Assembly: GCA_945860785.1 (NCBI GenBank)
Contig: CAMATD010000020.1
Span: 1 to 36,650 of the forward strand
DNA from: Variovorax sp. YR752
Lineage (GTDB): Bacteria > Pseudomonadota > Gammaproteobacteria > Burkholderiales > Burkholderiaceae_C
Reading direction: 5' to 3'
Length of the DNA stretch: 36,650 bases
The translations under genes and the position numbers were made by a program. Under the pieces are notes generated by a model, which was given only the letters and a program-made list of their open reading frames with translations, was not told where the DNA came from and searched no databases. The stretch's first letter is position 1; each line of letters starts with the position of its first letter. Of this stretch, positions 28,093 through 36,650 are shown in pieces.

Positions 28093-28977
28093 TCAGAGCG
28101 GCACCATCGGCTGGCGCGCCGAGCGCCGCAGATCCTGCATCAGCGCCCGGGCCTCGACACCGGGCTGCCAGTCGCTGCGATGCACGAAATAGCTCGTGGC
28201 CGGTGACAGGTCGCGCGGGCGATAGACCCGCAACCGGTAGGTCTGCGCCTGCGATTCCACCAGCCGGCGCGGCACCACCGCAATGCCCATGCCGGCCGCG
28301 GCACAACCCAGCACCGCGCCATAGGTGCTGAACGACATCACGCGGGCGCAGGCGATGCGCCGTGATTCGAGCCAGCGCAACGCCATGGTGCGATAGGGGC
28401 AGCCTTCGCGAAAGGCGAGCAGCGTCGGTGCATACAGCGGCGCCTGCGCCATCAGTTCCGCCGGGTCTTCCTGGGCAACCACCACGAGCGGCTCGTCGAA
28501 GCCCGCTTCGTAGACAAGGCCTGCGCGCTCGTTCACGCGCGCGGTCACGGCCAGGTCCAGCCGGTGCTGCAACAGCATCTGCGACAGGGCCGGCTCGGCC
28601 TCCACATCCAGCTGAAGCTCCAGCGCCGGAAAGGCCTGGCGCAGGCTGGCCAGCGCGCCGGGCAGGTGCATGGCCGCCGTGCTCTCCATGGTGCCCAGGC
28701 GCATGCGCTGGACCGCGGGGGTCTCGGCGCGCGCATTGGCGGCTGCTTCGTCGATCAGGTCGAGGATGCGCGTCGCATAAGGCAGGTAGCGCTGCCCGGC
28801 CTCGCTGAGCTGCAGGCGCTTGCCCTGGCGGTCGAACAACGGCACGCCAAGGCGCTGCTCCAGCTGCTTGAGCCGCGTCGTCACATTGGACTGGGCGCAG
28901 CCGAGCACGCTGGCCGCTTTCAGGGCGCCGCCTTCGTCCACCACCGCCTTGAAGGTTTCGAGCAATACGCGATCCAT
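28093..28977 (-). CDS. LysR-family transcriptional regulator
   Basis: This is a 294-residue LysR regulator. The winged HTH (residues 1-60) reads LLETFKAVVDEGGALKAASV and QSNVTTRLKQLEQRLGVPLF. A linker helix and a two-lobe effector domain follow (about 90-285; RLGTMESTAAMHLPGALASL; GCAAAGMGIAVVPRRLVES). The effector is unknown. The ATG at 28977 is divergent from the 2-oxoglutarate oxygenase operon. Between them lies a perfect ATCTGAT-T-ATCAGAT palindrome that fits a LysR T-N11-A box, so I infer that it controls the operon starting at 29159. Intact. Confidence 0.94.
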   Translation of the reverse strand: MDRVLLETFKAVVDEGGALKAASVLGCAQSNVTTRLKQLEQRLGVPLFDRQGKRLQLSEAGQRYLPYATRILDLIDEAAANARAETPAVQRMRLGTMESTAAMHLPGALASLRQAFPALELQLDVEAEPALSQMLLQHRLDLAVTARVNERAGLVYEAGFDEPLVVVAQEDPAELMAQAPLYAPTLLAFREGCPYRTMALRWLESRRIACARVMSFSTYGAVLGCAAAGMGIAVVPRRLVESQAQTYRLRVYRPRDLSPATSYFVHRSDWQPGVEARALMQDLRRSARQPMVPL

Positions 28978-29011
28978 GGTGTTTCTACAGCGCGGCTGGC
29001 GAGTTCAATAA

Positions 29012-29026
29012 ATCTGATTATCAGAT
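29012..29026. promoter_or_regulatory. LysR-type operator palindrome
   Basis: ATCTGATTATCAGAT is a perfect 7-bp inverted repeat about one base, in an AT-rich patch 35 bp from the LysR start and 132 bp from the oxygenase start. It contains T-N11-A, the general LysR box. Position and symmetry support it; binding is inferred. Confidence 0.62.
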
Positions 29027-29158
29027 ATGGAAGATCAAATAGATTCGTTTTGAAGATAAAAGACCAGACCTAGCCTCGCGTCCAGCGTCAACACACCCAG
29101 TCGCTGCCCGCCGCGACGCGCATTGCCGCGCGCCTGTCGACACACTCAAGGAGTTTTC

Positions 29159-30250
29159 ATGTCAAACGAAGGTTCAGGAGCCCAGGTGAGCATCACTGCC
29201 AGCGAGGCCGGGCAGATCCGTCAGGCGCTCGAGGGCATCGACTACGACCCGGCAGGAAGTTCGGCTTACATCGGCGAGCTTCGCCGGCGGGTCTACGCCG
29301 GATTTCCGGAGCGTCTCGTGCGCCTGCTCGAGGTCATCAAGTCGTCCAACAGCGCCGCCTATGCCTACCTGGTGGTCGACAACCTGCCGATCGACAGCGG
29401 CGTCGCGGGCAGCCCGCATTTCGGCGAGACCGGGCGGCAGTTCAAGGACGGCGTGCTCAGCGAGAACCTGCTGGCGGCCCTCGGTGCGGCCATCGGCGAG
29501 CCCTATTCGATCTCGCACGAAGGGCTCGAGCTGGTCAACAACCTCACGCCCCACAAGCACACCCGACACGAGTACACGGGCCTCGGATCCGAGGTGGAGC
29601 TGGACTTCCACATCGAGAACGCCGCCCAGGCCTTCATGCCCGAGGGCGACACCTCGCCGCTGGCGCTGCTGCTGCTTGGGCTGCGCGGCGCACCCGAAGG
29701 CGAGGGCAAAGGCCCGCTGACGCGCGTGGCCGATGCGCGGCTCGCATTGGCGCGCCTGAGCGACGAAGACCTGGAGGCGCTCTACGGCCGCCACTTCATC
29801 ATCCGCGTGCCGTACCGCTGGCGCGGCGCCACGCCCACGCCGCGCGACAACACCGACCTGAGTCCCGTGCTGTCGGGCCCGCTGGAGCTGCCGCGCGTCA
29901 CCGTGGCGTTCTATCCCGACATGGTGTTGCCGGTGAACCAGCGCGCCAAGGCGGCGCTGGAGAATTTCCACCGCGAGGTGAGGGCGGTCTCCGAGGCGAT
30001 CGACATCAAGCCGGGCCGACTGGTCTTCATCAACAACCGCTTCGCGCTGCATTCGCGCGACAGCTTTGTGCCCACGTTCGATGCCAACGAGCGTGCCCAT
30101 CGCTGGGTGCAGCGCATCATGGTCACGACCAATCTGTGGAACTTCCGGTCCTTCGGCAAACGGCACGAGCGCGTGTTCGATCCGTTCCTGCTGCCCGAGG
30201 CCAGCACGCCGGTGCGGGCACGCAGCGCAGACGCCGCGCAGCCCGCATGA
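29159..30250 (+). CDS. Fe(II)/2-oxoglutarate oxygenase, clavaminate synthase/AsnO-VioC-like
   Basis: This is a 363-residue 2-oxoglutarate-dependent oxygenase of the TauD/TfdA superfamily, in the subgroup that hydroxylates amino acids (AsnO, VioC) and includes clavaminate synthase. The metal site is His151-x-Glu153 (LDFHIENA) and His298 (FALHSRDSF), and the 2-oxoglutarate arginine is probably Arg315 (RAHRWVQRI). An HxE in place of HxD is typical of the AsnO/VioC group. The ATG at 29159 is preceded by AAGGAG. It is the first gene of a five-gene plus-strand operon with an exporter, two ATP-grasp ligases and a peptidase. The likely role is beta-hydroxylation or desaturation of a free amino acid; the substrate is unknown. 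Intact. Confidence 0.9.
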   Translation: MSNEGSGAQVSITASEAGQIRQALEGIDYDPAGSSAYIGELRRRVYAGFPERLVRLLEVIKSSNSAAYAYLVVDNLPIDSGVAGSPHFGETGRQFKDGVLSENLLAALGAAIGEPYSISHEGLELVNNLTPHKHTRHEYTGLGSEVELDFHIENAAQAFMPEGDTSPLALLLLGLRGAPEGEGKGPLTRVADARLALARLSDEDLEALYGRHFIIRVPYRWRGATPTPRDNTDLSPVLSGPLELPRVTVAFYPDMVLPVNQRAKAALENFHREVRAVSEAIDIKPGRLVFINNRFALHSRDSFVPTFDANERAHRWVQRIMVTTNLWNFRSFGKRHERVFDPFLLPEASTPVRARSADAAQPA

Positions 30251-30281
30251 CATCCGGCGAACGCGAACCGGGGACTTCGGA

Positions 30282-31647
30282 ATGAGCGCCGCCGGCAGCA
30301 CTTCACTGGCCGAACTAGCAGCCGTTCCGCGACGCGGCGCCGGCATCGGCTGGACCCTCGCCGCAACGAGCTTCGGCTTCGTGGTGGTGCAGCTCGACGT
30401 GACCATCGTGAACATGGCCATGCCGCAGATCGGCGCGGACCTGGGCACCGGCGTCGCCGGCCTGCAGTGGATCGTGGACGCCTACACGCTGGCCTTCGCG
30501 GCGCTGCTGCTCACGGCCGGGTCGCTGGCCGACCGCTTCGGGAGCCGGCGTGTCTTCAGCCTCGGGCTGGTGCTGTTCGGACTGGCCTCGCTGGCCTGCG
30601 CGGTCGCGCCGTCGATCGGCTTCCTGATTGCGGCACGCGCCGCGCAAGGTATAGGCGCCGCATTGATCCTGCCCACGTCGCTGTCGCTGCTCTCGCATGC
30701 CTGTGCCGGCGACTCGGCGGCCCGCACGCACGCCATCGGCTGGTGGAGCGCCATCGGCGGGGTGGTGAGCGCCGCGGGGCCGGTGGCCGGCGGTGTGCTG
30801 ACGAGCGGCCTCGGATGGCGCTCGATCTTCTTCGTGAACCTGCCGATCTGCGCCCTCGGGCTGTGGGCCACGCGCCGCTACGTCGCCGAAACCGTGCGCG
30901 TGGCCACGCAGCGCCTGGACATCACCGGGCAGGTGCTGGCCATCCTCGCGCTCTTCTTTCTCACGCATTCGGTGATCGAGGCCGGCGTGCAGGGCTGGAC
31001 CGCAGGGGCTGTGCTCGCGGGCTTTGCCGTTGCGGCGGCGGTCATTGCCATCTTCGTGTTCAACGAATCGCGCGTGCCGGGGCCGATGATTCCGCTCGGG
31101 TTGTTTCGCAGCAAGGCCTTCTGCGCGGCGGTCGTGCTGGGCGTGATCATGAACGTCACCTTCTACGGAATGATCTTCGTGCTGAGCCTGTACTTCCAGA
31201 ATGCCAAGGGCTACACGCCGACCGAGACCGGCTTGGCCTTGCTGCCCTTCATCGTGATCATGCTGGCGAACCGCGCGAGCGGGCGCCTGGCGAAGCGCTA
31301 TTCGCCCAAGGTGCCGGTGATCGCGGGCTTCCTGCTCCTGGCCCTGAGTTCCGCACTGCTGCACGGCATCGACGAAACCACGCCGTATCTGCGCATCTTC
31401 CCCAGCCTTCTGCTGATGGCCATCGGCGCCGGCATCGGCACGCCGGCACTGATCTCCCTGACGCTCGGCCACCGCCTCGGTCATCCTCGGTGCGGCGCGC
31501 CAAGTCGGCAGCGCCATCGGCATCGCCCTGTTCGGCGCGTTGGTGGTGGGTTTGCCGGCGCAATTGGCCGCGGGAGCTTCGTTCTCGTTCGACCTGTCGA
31601 CGGCGCTCAGGCTGGCGGGCGTGCTGCTCGCCGTGCTGAGCCTGTGA
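30282..31647 (+). pseudogene. DHA2-type MFS exporter with a small internal deletion
   Basis: This is a drug:H+ antiporter-2 family exporter with about 14 predicted helices. Motif A reads GSLADRFGSRRVF, and the N-terminal LDVTIVNMAMPQI and LQWIVDAYTLAFAALLL are diagnostic. The frame is good to ALISLTLG; near 31463-31469 it shifts, and the correct frame resumes as ATASVILGAARQVGSAIG and ends at 31647. Relatives have about eight extra residues here, so a deletion of roughly 20-26 bases is more likely than a one-base error. The start is the ATG at 30282. It lies 31 bp after the oxygenase and 28 bp before the first ligase. Presumed to export the operon product. Confidence 0.82.
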
Positions 31648-31675
31648 GCTTTTTTTCCATCGAGGGATTTCCTGA

Positions 31676-32848
31676 ATGACACGACTCATCGTGATCGGCG
31701 CGCGCTCGACCGGCACCAGTCTGGCGCTGGTGCGTGCCGCACTGGACCGGCAACTGGACGTGACCGTGATCAGCGGCCCGAACGATCCGCTGCAAGGCGT
31801 GTTTCCGGCGCAGGTCGACATCGTCAACCTGGAGACGGACGTCGACGTCGTCGTGGCCTGGCTGCGGCACTACCATCCCGACCCCGAACGGCGGCTGCGG
31901 GTCACGACCGCCAACGACGTCTATGCACGCCTCGCCGCGCAGGTGGCAGAGACCCTGGGGCTGCCCGGTCCGGACGCAGCCAGCGTGGCACGCTCCGTCT
32001 CAAAGGCCCACCAGAAGTCGCTGCTGGCCAGCCATGGCCTGCCGACCTCGCGTTTCGTTGTCGGTGCGTTGTCCGATCTGCCGGCGCTGTGGGGCAAGCT
32101 GCCTCAGGTCCGGTTCCCGGTGGTGGTCAAACCCGCCGAAGGCTCGGCGAGCCATGGCGTGAAGCTCTGTGTCGATCTCGATCAGGCGAGGCAACACCTC
32201 GAAGCGCTGGCCGACGAGCTGCGCGCGAACCTGCACACCGGGCTGACCGACTGCGTGATCGTCGAGGAGTACCTCGAAGGCGTCGAATACTGCGTCGAGT
32301 ATTTCGACGGCCGCTATGTCGGCGCCATGCGCAAGTTCAAGCGCCACGGCGAGGGCTTCCTCGAGCGCGGCTACACCTCCGAACTCGACCTCGACGATCG
32401 CGCGCTGCGGCGCCTGATCGACAGCGGCACCCAGGCGGTCGAGCGCGCCGGGCTGATCTGGGGCCCGGTGCACCTGGACTGCATCGTGCGCGACGGCCTT
32501 CCCTATGTGATCGAGCTCAACCCCCGCATCGCCGGCAACTTCATCTGCGACATCGTGCGCGACGGCTACGGCTTCAGCATGGTCGACAGCCTGCTCGACA
32601 AGCTGCAGGGCCGCCCCGTCGTCGTGCCCGAGCTGTTCGCGCCCAGCGCCTACGCGCGCGTCGAATTCCTGCTCGACAGCGACCCGCAGCCCTGGGATTT
32701 CTCGCAGCCTGGCGAGCTGAAGCACGGAGATCTCCACATCAGCTACGGCCCCCAGCGCGCGGCCAACCGAGAGCGCCGTGCGTACCTCTACGTGCGTCGC
32801 ACATTCCAACCCACCGCAGAAAAACTCCATGAAGAAGCAGTTGCTTGA
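31676..32848 (+). CDS. ATP-grasp ligase A
   Basis: This is a 390-residue ATP-grasp enzyme, expected to activate a carboxylate as acyl phosphate and join it to an amine. It has an N-terminal Rossmann-like domain (MTRLIVIGARSTGTSLALVR), an ATP-grasp domain with the B-loop at Lys152 (KPAEGSASHGVKL), the hinge VEEYLEGVEYCVEYFDG, and metal ligands Glu280 and Asn282 in YVIELNPRIAGN. It is related to the amino-acid/dipeptide ligase type (BacD, DdaF, TblF) by architecture; the substrates are unknown. The ATG at 31676 follows GAGGGA, and the 3' end overlaps ligase B by 20 bases. Intact, and the most complete enzyme of the operon together with the oxygenase. Confidence 0.9.
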   Translation: MTRLIVIGARSTGTSLALVRAALDRQLDVTVISGPNDPLQGVFPAQVDIVNLETDVDVVVAWLRHYHPDPERRLRVTTANDVYARLAAQVAETLGLPGPDAASVARSVSKAHQKSLLASHGLPTSRFVVGALSDLPALWGKLPQVRFPVVVKPAEGSASHGVKLCVDLDQARQHLEALADELRANLHTGLTDCVIVEEYLEGVEYCVEYFDGRYVGAMRKFKRHGEGFLERGYTSELDLDDRALRRLIDSGTQAVERAGLIWGPVHLDCIVRDGLPYVIELNPRIAGNFICDIVRDGYGFSMVDSLLDKLQGRPVVVPELFAPSAYARVEFLLDSDPQPWDFSQPGELKHGDLHISYGPQRAANRERRAYLYVRRTFQPTAEKLHEEAVA

Positions 32849-34094
32849 CATCGTTGCCATCGTCGACGGTATCTCGACCAGCGCGCACCTCGCGCCCGCG
32901 TTTCGCGCCTACGGCGTGAAGTGCGTTCACGTTCTCAGCAGCGAATCGTTCCCGGAGCGCCTGCGTCCCCAGATCAACCCGGCGGACTATGTTCGCAGCG
33001 TCGTGCATCGCGGCGACGTGCAGGAAACCGCCGACGCCCTGCGCGACCTGGGCATCAGCGTGTTCCTGCCGGGCGTCGACAGCGGCGTCGAGCTGGCGTC
33101 CCTGCTGGCCGACGCGCTGCAAGTGCCGCTGCGCAATCCGGTGGAACTGACGGCCGCACGCCGCGACAAGTTCGAACAGATCTAGACGCTGCAGCGCGCC
33201 GGCGTGCGCACGCCGCAGCAGTTCCAATCGCGCTCGCCGGACGAGATTGTCGAATGGGCGCGGGCGCATGCGCGCCTGCCCGTGGTCATCAAGCCCACGC
33301 GCAGCGCGGGCGTCAAGGGCGTCAAGATCTGCCGCACGCTGGCACAGGTCGAGGAGGCGGCCCACAACGTGCAGGCGATCAAGTCCTGGTACGACGAGGC
33401 GCAGGACGAGATCCTGGTCCAGTCGTACAGCGAAGGGCAGGAGTACATCGTCGATGCGGTGTCCTTCGAGGGCCAGCACAAGGTGGTCAGCCTGTGGACG
33501 GTCGAGCGCGACCGCAGCCATTCCCCGCGGCTGGAGAAGATGCTCGTGGTCGACCACACCGAAGCGCGCTTTGGCGAGGTGATCGCCTATGCCACGCAGG
33601 TGCTCGATGCCGTGGGCCTGCACTACGGGCCTTCGCACCTGGAGCTGATCGTGACCGCCGATGGCCCGACCATCGTCGAGCTGAACTCGCGCCTGCACGG
33701 CAGCTTGGACCCGCGGCTCACCACGGCGGTGACCGGCGAGAATCAGGTCTCAGTCACGGTCGAGGCTTTCGTCAACCCTGCGCTTTTCAAAGAGACGCTC
33801 AACGAGCTGCCGCGCTTCAGCGGCTTCTGCGGACACATCCTGCTCGTGTCGCCGAAGGCCGGCGTGTTGAGCCGGGACTTCGCCTGGGACTCGATCGAAC
33901 AACTGCCTTCTTGCGTCAGCGTGAAGCGATGGGTAAAAACGGGCGACCGCCTGAACGTGACCACGGATTTGCTCACCGCACTTGGTATGGTCGGCCTGTT
34001 CGATGCAAAGTTCGACCGGCTGATCGCCGACTGCGAATCGATCCGCCAGATCGAACACCAGTTTTTCTCGGACCCCGAAACGCTCGCCGCCTGA
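32829..34094 (+). pseudogene. ATP-grasp ligase B, interrupted by an in-frame amber codon
   Basis: This is a second ATP-grasp ligase, clearly distinct from ligase A (421 codons). The N-terminal domain begins LLDIVAIVDGISTSAHLAP. The ATP-grasp core has the B-loop at codon 155 (KPTRSAGVKGVKI), hinge region VQSYSEGQEYIVDAVSFEG, and metal ligands Glu284/Asn286 in IVELNSRLHGSLDPR. TAG at 33183-33185 replaces codon 119 in EQI-stop-TLQRAGV. Frame before and after is identical, so a single base change such as CAG to TAG is enough. Without suppression only the N-terminal domain is made. Translation is probably coupled to ligase A by the 20-base overlap. Two ligases suggest a product with two amide bonds. 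Confidence 0.85.
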
Positions 34095-34108
34095 ACCCGT
34101 CGCATCGC

Positions 34109-35748
34109 ATGACCCTCCTGCTCGACACCGTCATTCCCCGCACGCTGACGCAGTTGGTAGAGCGCTTCACGGCGCATCCGGTGACGCGCGTCAAGGCGTG
34201 GCTCTTCGAAGATGCAGCGGCCAGCCGGGCGGCCGAGAAGACGCTGGCCGAGGCGGGTGTGGTGGCGGTCTTGCGCAGTGCGTACAAGCCGCTGGTGCAC
34301 TTCTTTCTGGAAGAGTTCGATGGCGCCGGGGCGGGCGAGATTGCGGTTCAGACACCTGCCGGCAAGGGGCAGCGCTTTCGTCTCGAAGCCTATCCGCTGG
34401 CCGGCTTGATCGGCGCGGCAGCCACGCTCCGCTTTGTCGAGGGCGACGATCTTCAGGCGGACTACCTCGTCACGGCCGGGAACAAGCACTGGCGCGTCTT
34501 TGCACCGAACGACAACACATCGTCGCCGTGCGGATGGCTGCGCGTCTGGCAAGGCGCCGCGCTGACGGAAGACGCGGCGCTCGGCGCCATCCGTGGCCAC
34601 GAATGGCCGGTCATGCTGCCGCTGTTCGACACCCTCGAGATCGAGATCGCGACGACCGGCCACTCCCGTTCGGCGAGGAAACGATCAGCACCATCGAGAC
34701 CCTTCACGAAGACTGCTACTACGGCGCGCTGGAGTTCTTCAAGGCGCGCGCGGGCGTGGCCGACGCCGACCGCACGCTGCAGCCGGGGCAGATCGTCCCG
34801 CTGATCTCGCAGCGCGATGGCGATACGCACGTCGTGGTGCGGCTGACGAGCCATTGGCGGACCGATCCACTGGTGGCCAGCGCGGTGACGCTGGATACCG
34901 TCGATCAGTCGCTGACGCCCGCGGAAGTCGAGCTTGCCGTTGCAGAGCTCCCGGGAGAGCCTTTTTCCGTGACGTCTTTCCAGGGCAGAAAGGTCGCCGG
35001 CGTGCATGTGCGCGGCAAGCTGCCGGGCCTGGTGATCACCGCCGGGCAGCATGCGAACGAAAGCTCGGGCGTCGTCGGTGCATTGCGCGCGGCCCGCCAC
35101 CTGAACAGTCACCGGGATGCGCACTACGCGCTCGTGGCGCTGGAAAACCCCGACGGCGCGGCGCTCCACCATCACCTGCAGGCAACGCATCCGACCCACA
35201 TGGCGCATGCGGCCCGCTACACGGCACTCGGGGACGATCTGGAGGCGCGGCTCAAGCCACCCTTCGGAGAGAAGGCGGCGCGGCTCGAGGCGATCGCCCG
35301 CACCGATGCCCGGCTGCACCTGAGCCTGCATGGCTATCCCGCCCACGAATGGACGCGCCCCCGCGCTGGCTACGTGCCGCGCGGCAGCGAGCTGTGGACG
35401 GTGCCCAAGGGCTTCTTCCTGATCTTCCGTCGCCACCCGGGGCATGACGGCATGCGCTTCCTGAGCGCGCTCACCGAGGAACTGCTGTCGGGTTCCCCGG
35501 AGCTGGCCGAGTTCAATGCGGGGCAGCAGCGGATGTGGCAGGCCCACGTGGGCGATCTGCCGTTCGAACGGATCAACGGCATTCCCTGCCTCATCACCAC
35601 GGACGAACGCTCCACGGTGCCGTTCACGCTCGTGACGGAGTTTCCCGACGAGACGATTCGCGGCGCGGCATTCCATCTGGCCCACACGACGCAAATGCGC
35701 ACCGTGCTGGTCGCTGCACGCCTTTACTGGAAAGGCCTGCTGGCGTAG
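34109..35748 (+). pseudogene. M14-type zinc carboxypeptidase-like protein, frameshifted
   Basis: This is a protein of about 546 residues with an unusual N-terminal half (about 1-240, unrecognised) and a C-terminal M14-like peptidase domain. The zinc motif HxxE is visible in TAGQHANESSGVVGALRAA and the third ligand probably in LHLSLHGYPAHEW. The frame breaks near 34660-34661, where one C seems lost (GGCCACTCCC for GGCCCACTCCC). It resumes as PFGEETISTIETLHEDCYYG and ends at the TAG at 35746-35748. The start is the ATG at 34109, 14 bp after ligase B, the last gene of the operon. It could trim a precursor, or degrade the product for self-protection as the TabP-type peptidase does in the tabtoxin locus; this is inference. 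Confidence 0.78.
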
Positions 35749-35782
35749 CGCTGCAGGCGCCTTTGGGGTGAGGGCTCGGCCT

Positions 35783-36650
35783 TCACCGGATATAGACGTC
35801 GGCGAAGTTCGCCTCCACGCCATCGCCCGTCAGCGAATGGTCATGTACGCGGCGGTTGTAGATCGTGAAGTAGGTGGGCGACAGCAGGTTCAGGTCCGGC
35901 ACCTCGATGCCGACAATGCGCTGGAATTCCTTGAAGAGCGCCACCCGCTTCGCCGGATCGATCTCGACGGCGGCGTCTTCCAGCAGCTTGTCGACCACCG
36001 GGTTGTCGTAGAAGGTGCCGTTCGAGAATGGCACGCCCTGGCGGATATTCTTCGACCAGTAGAGGCGCTGCGAACCCACCGTGGGGTCGAACAGGTTGCT
36101 CGTCCCGTTGATGGCCAGGTCGTAGTTCTGCTCGCTGTAGACGCGCTTGACGTACTGCGAGAAGTCCGTGGCGCGAATCTCAACCTTGATGCCGACACGG
36201 CCCAGGGCCTGCTTGACGTAATCCGCCAGGCGCTTGTGCACATCGCTCGGGTTGAAATCCAGCGCCAGGGTGAAGCGCGTGCCATCGGCACCGCGTGGAA
36301 GACCCGCTTCATCGAGCAGGCGTTCGGAGACCTTCGGTGCGAAGGGGTAGGGCGAGGGCCGCGTGTCGTGAAACTCCTTCAGCCCCGGCGCGATGGGTGA
36401 ATACGAAATTACCCCGTAGCCGTAGAACACGTTGTCCCGCACCACTTCGCGGCTGATCGCATGCGCAATCGCCTGCCGAACCTTCAGCTCCTTGAGCTGC
36501 GGCTGACGCAGATTGAACTCGAGGCGCGTCACGTTGTAGGAATAGCTGTTGCCCTTGATCTCGAAACCCAGCGTCGGGTTCGCCTTCAGCCGTTCGATGT
36601 CGCCGGGCGAGACGGGCGTGCGGTAGCCGATGTCCACGTCGCCCGTTTCG
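35783..36650 (-). CDS. Peptide-type ABC transporter substrate-binding protein, C-terminal part
   Basis: This is the C-terminal 288 codons of a family-5 solute-binding protein (DppA/OppA/nickel-peptide type), cut by the right window edge. Family text is clear: LKELKVRQAIAHAISREVVR, GVISYSPIAPGLKEF, DYVKQALGRVGIKVEIRATD and YNRRVHDHSLTGDG near the C-terminus. The stop is at 35785-35783. The gene converges with the peptidase gene, leaving 34 bp with no clear terminator. It may import a peptide linked to the adjacent biosynthetic operon, or be unrelated. The visible part is intact. Confidence 0.92.
   Translation of the reverse strand, partial: ETGDVDIGYRTPVSPGDIERLKANPTLGFEIKGNSYSYNVTRLEFNLRQPQLKELKVRQAIAHAISREVVRDNVFYGYGVISYSPIAPGLKEFHDTRPSPYPFAPKVSERLLDEAGLPRGADGTRFTLALDFNPSDVHKRLADYVKQALGRVGIKVEIRATDFSQYVKRVYSEQNYDLAINGTSNLFDPTVGSQRLYWSKNIRQGVPFSNGTFYDNPVVDKLLEDAAVEIDPAKRVALFKEFQRIVGIEVPDLNLLSPTYFTIYNRRVHDHSLTGDGVEANFADVYIR

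Overview
The window looks like chromosomal DNA of a high-GC betaproteobacterium of the order Burkholderiales. The gene order rimP-nusA-infB-rbfA-truB-typA and smpB/ratA-rnfH-DUF4124-guaB-guaA, together with the protein sequences, points to the family Comamonadaceae; a Variovorax-like organism is my best guess, made from sequence feel and not from a search.

Layout. (1) 1-7273: the 5' part of fabI (minus), then a divergent peptide/microcin-C-type ABC importer operon yejA-yejB-yejE-yejF and an MFS transporter of the YbfB/YjiJ type. yejA, yejB, yejE and the MFS gene each carry a single-base frameshift, and the second ATPase domain of yejF has changes in two core motifs. (2) 7286-15803: an intact translation/transcription operon (rimP, nusA, infB, rbfA, truB, typA), with a promoter-proximal terminator in its leader. 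(3) 15817-18863: an EamA-type permease interrupted by an amber codon, then on the minus strand an ECF sigma factor and its anti-sigma factor, both broken, sandwiched between two paralogous COG4315-type secreted proteins. (4) 18957-24807: smpB, ratA, rnfH, a DUF4124 protein, guaB and guaA, all intact, with a Phd/VapC-type toxin-antitoxin pair lying between guaB and guaA under an elaborate four-half-site operator. (5) 24796-27375: a 2.6-kb segment of lower GC (small membrane peptide, AraC regulator, SDR oxidoreductase, remnant DNA) bounded by a near-perfect duplication of the guaA 3' end. This is the signature of a genomic island that used guaA as its attachment site. (6) 27386-36650: an intradiol-type dioxygenase and a LysR regulator (minus), then a tight plus-strand operon with a clavaminate-synthase/AsnO-like 2-oxoglutarate oxygenase, a DHA2-type MFS exporter, two different ATP-grasp ligases and an M14-type metallopeptidase. 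A peptide-type ABC binding protein follows on the minus strand and runs off the window.

How the parts work together. Region 6 reads as a small biosynthetic locus for a modified amino acid or short peptide: oxidation, ATP-dependent ligation, export and a zinc peptidase for maturation or self-protection. Its logic is similar to that known for tabtoxin and other ATP-grasp dipeptides. I do not recognise the product, and I regard this as the best candidate for an undescribed system.

A striking window-wide property is the number of disabling lesions: single-base indels, often in short homopolymers, and nonsense codons. They hit about ten genes that look dispensable, while every gene expected to be essential is intact. 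Either the sequence has a high indel error rate and the pattern is partly luck, or the strain is losing accessory functions. Mapping raw reads would decide this, and every 'pseudogene' call below depends on that answer.
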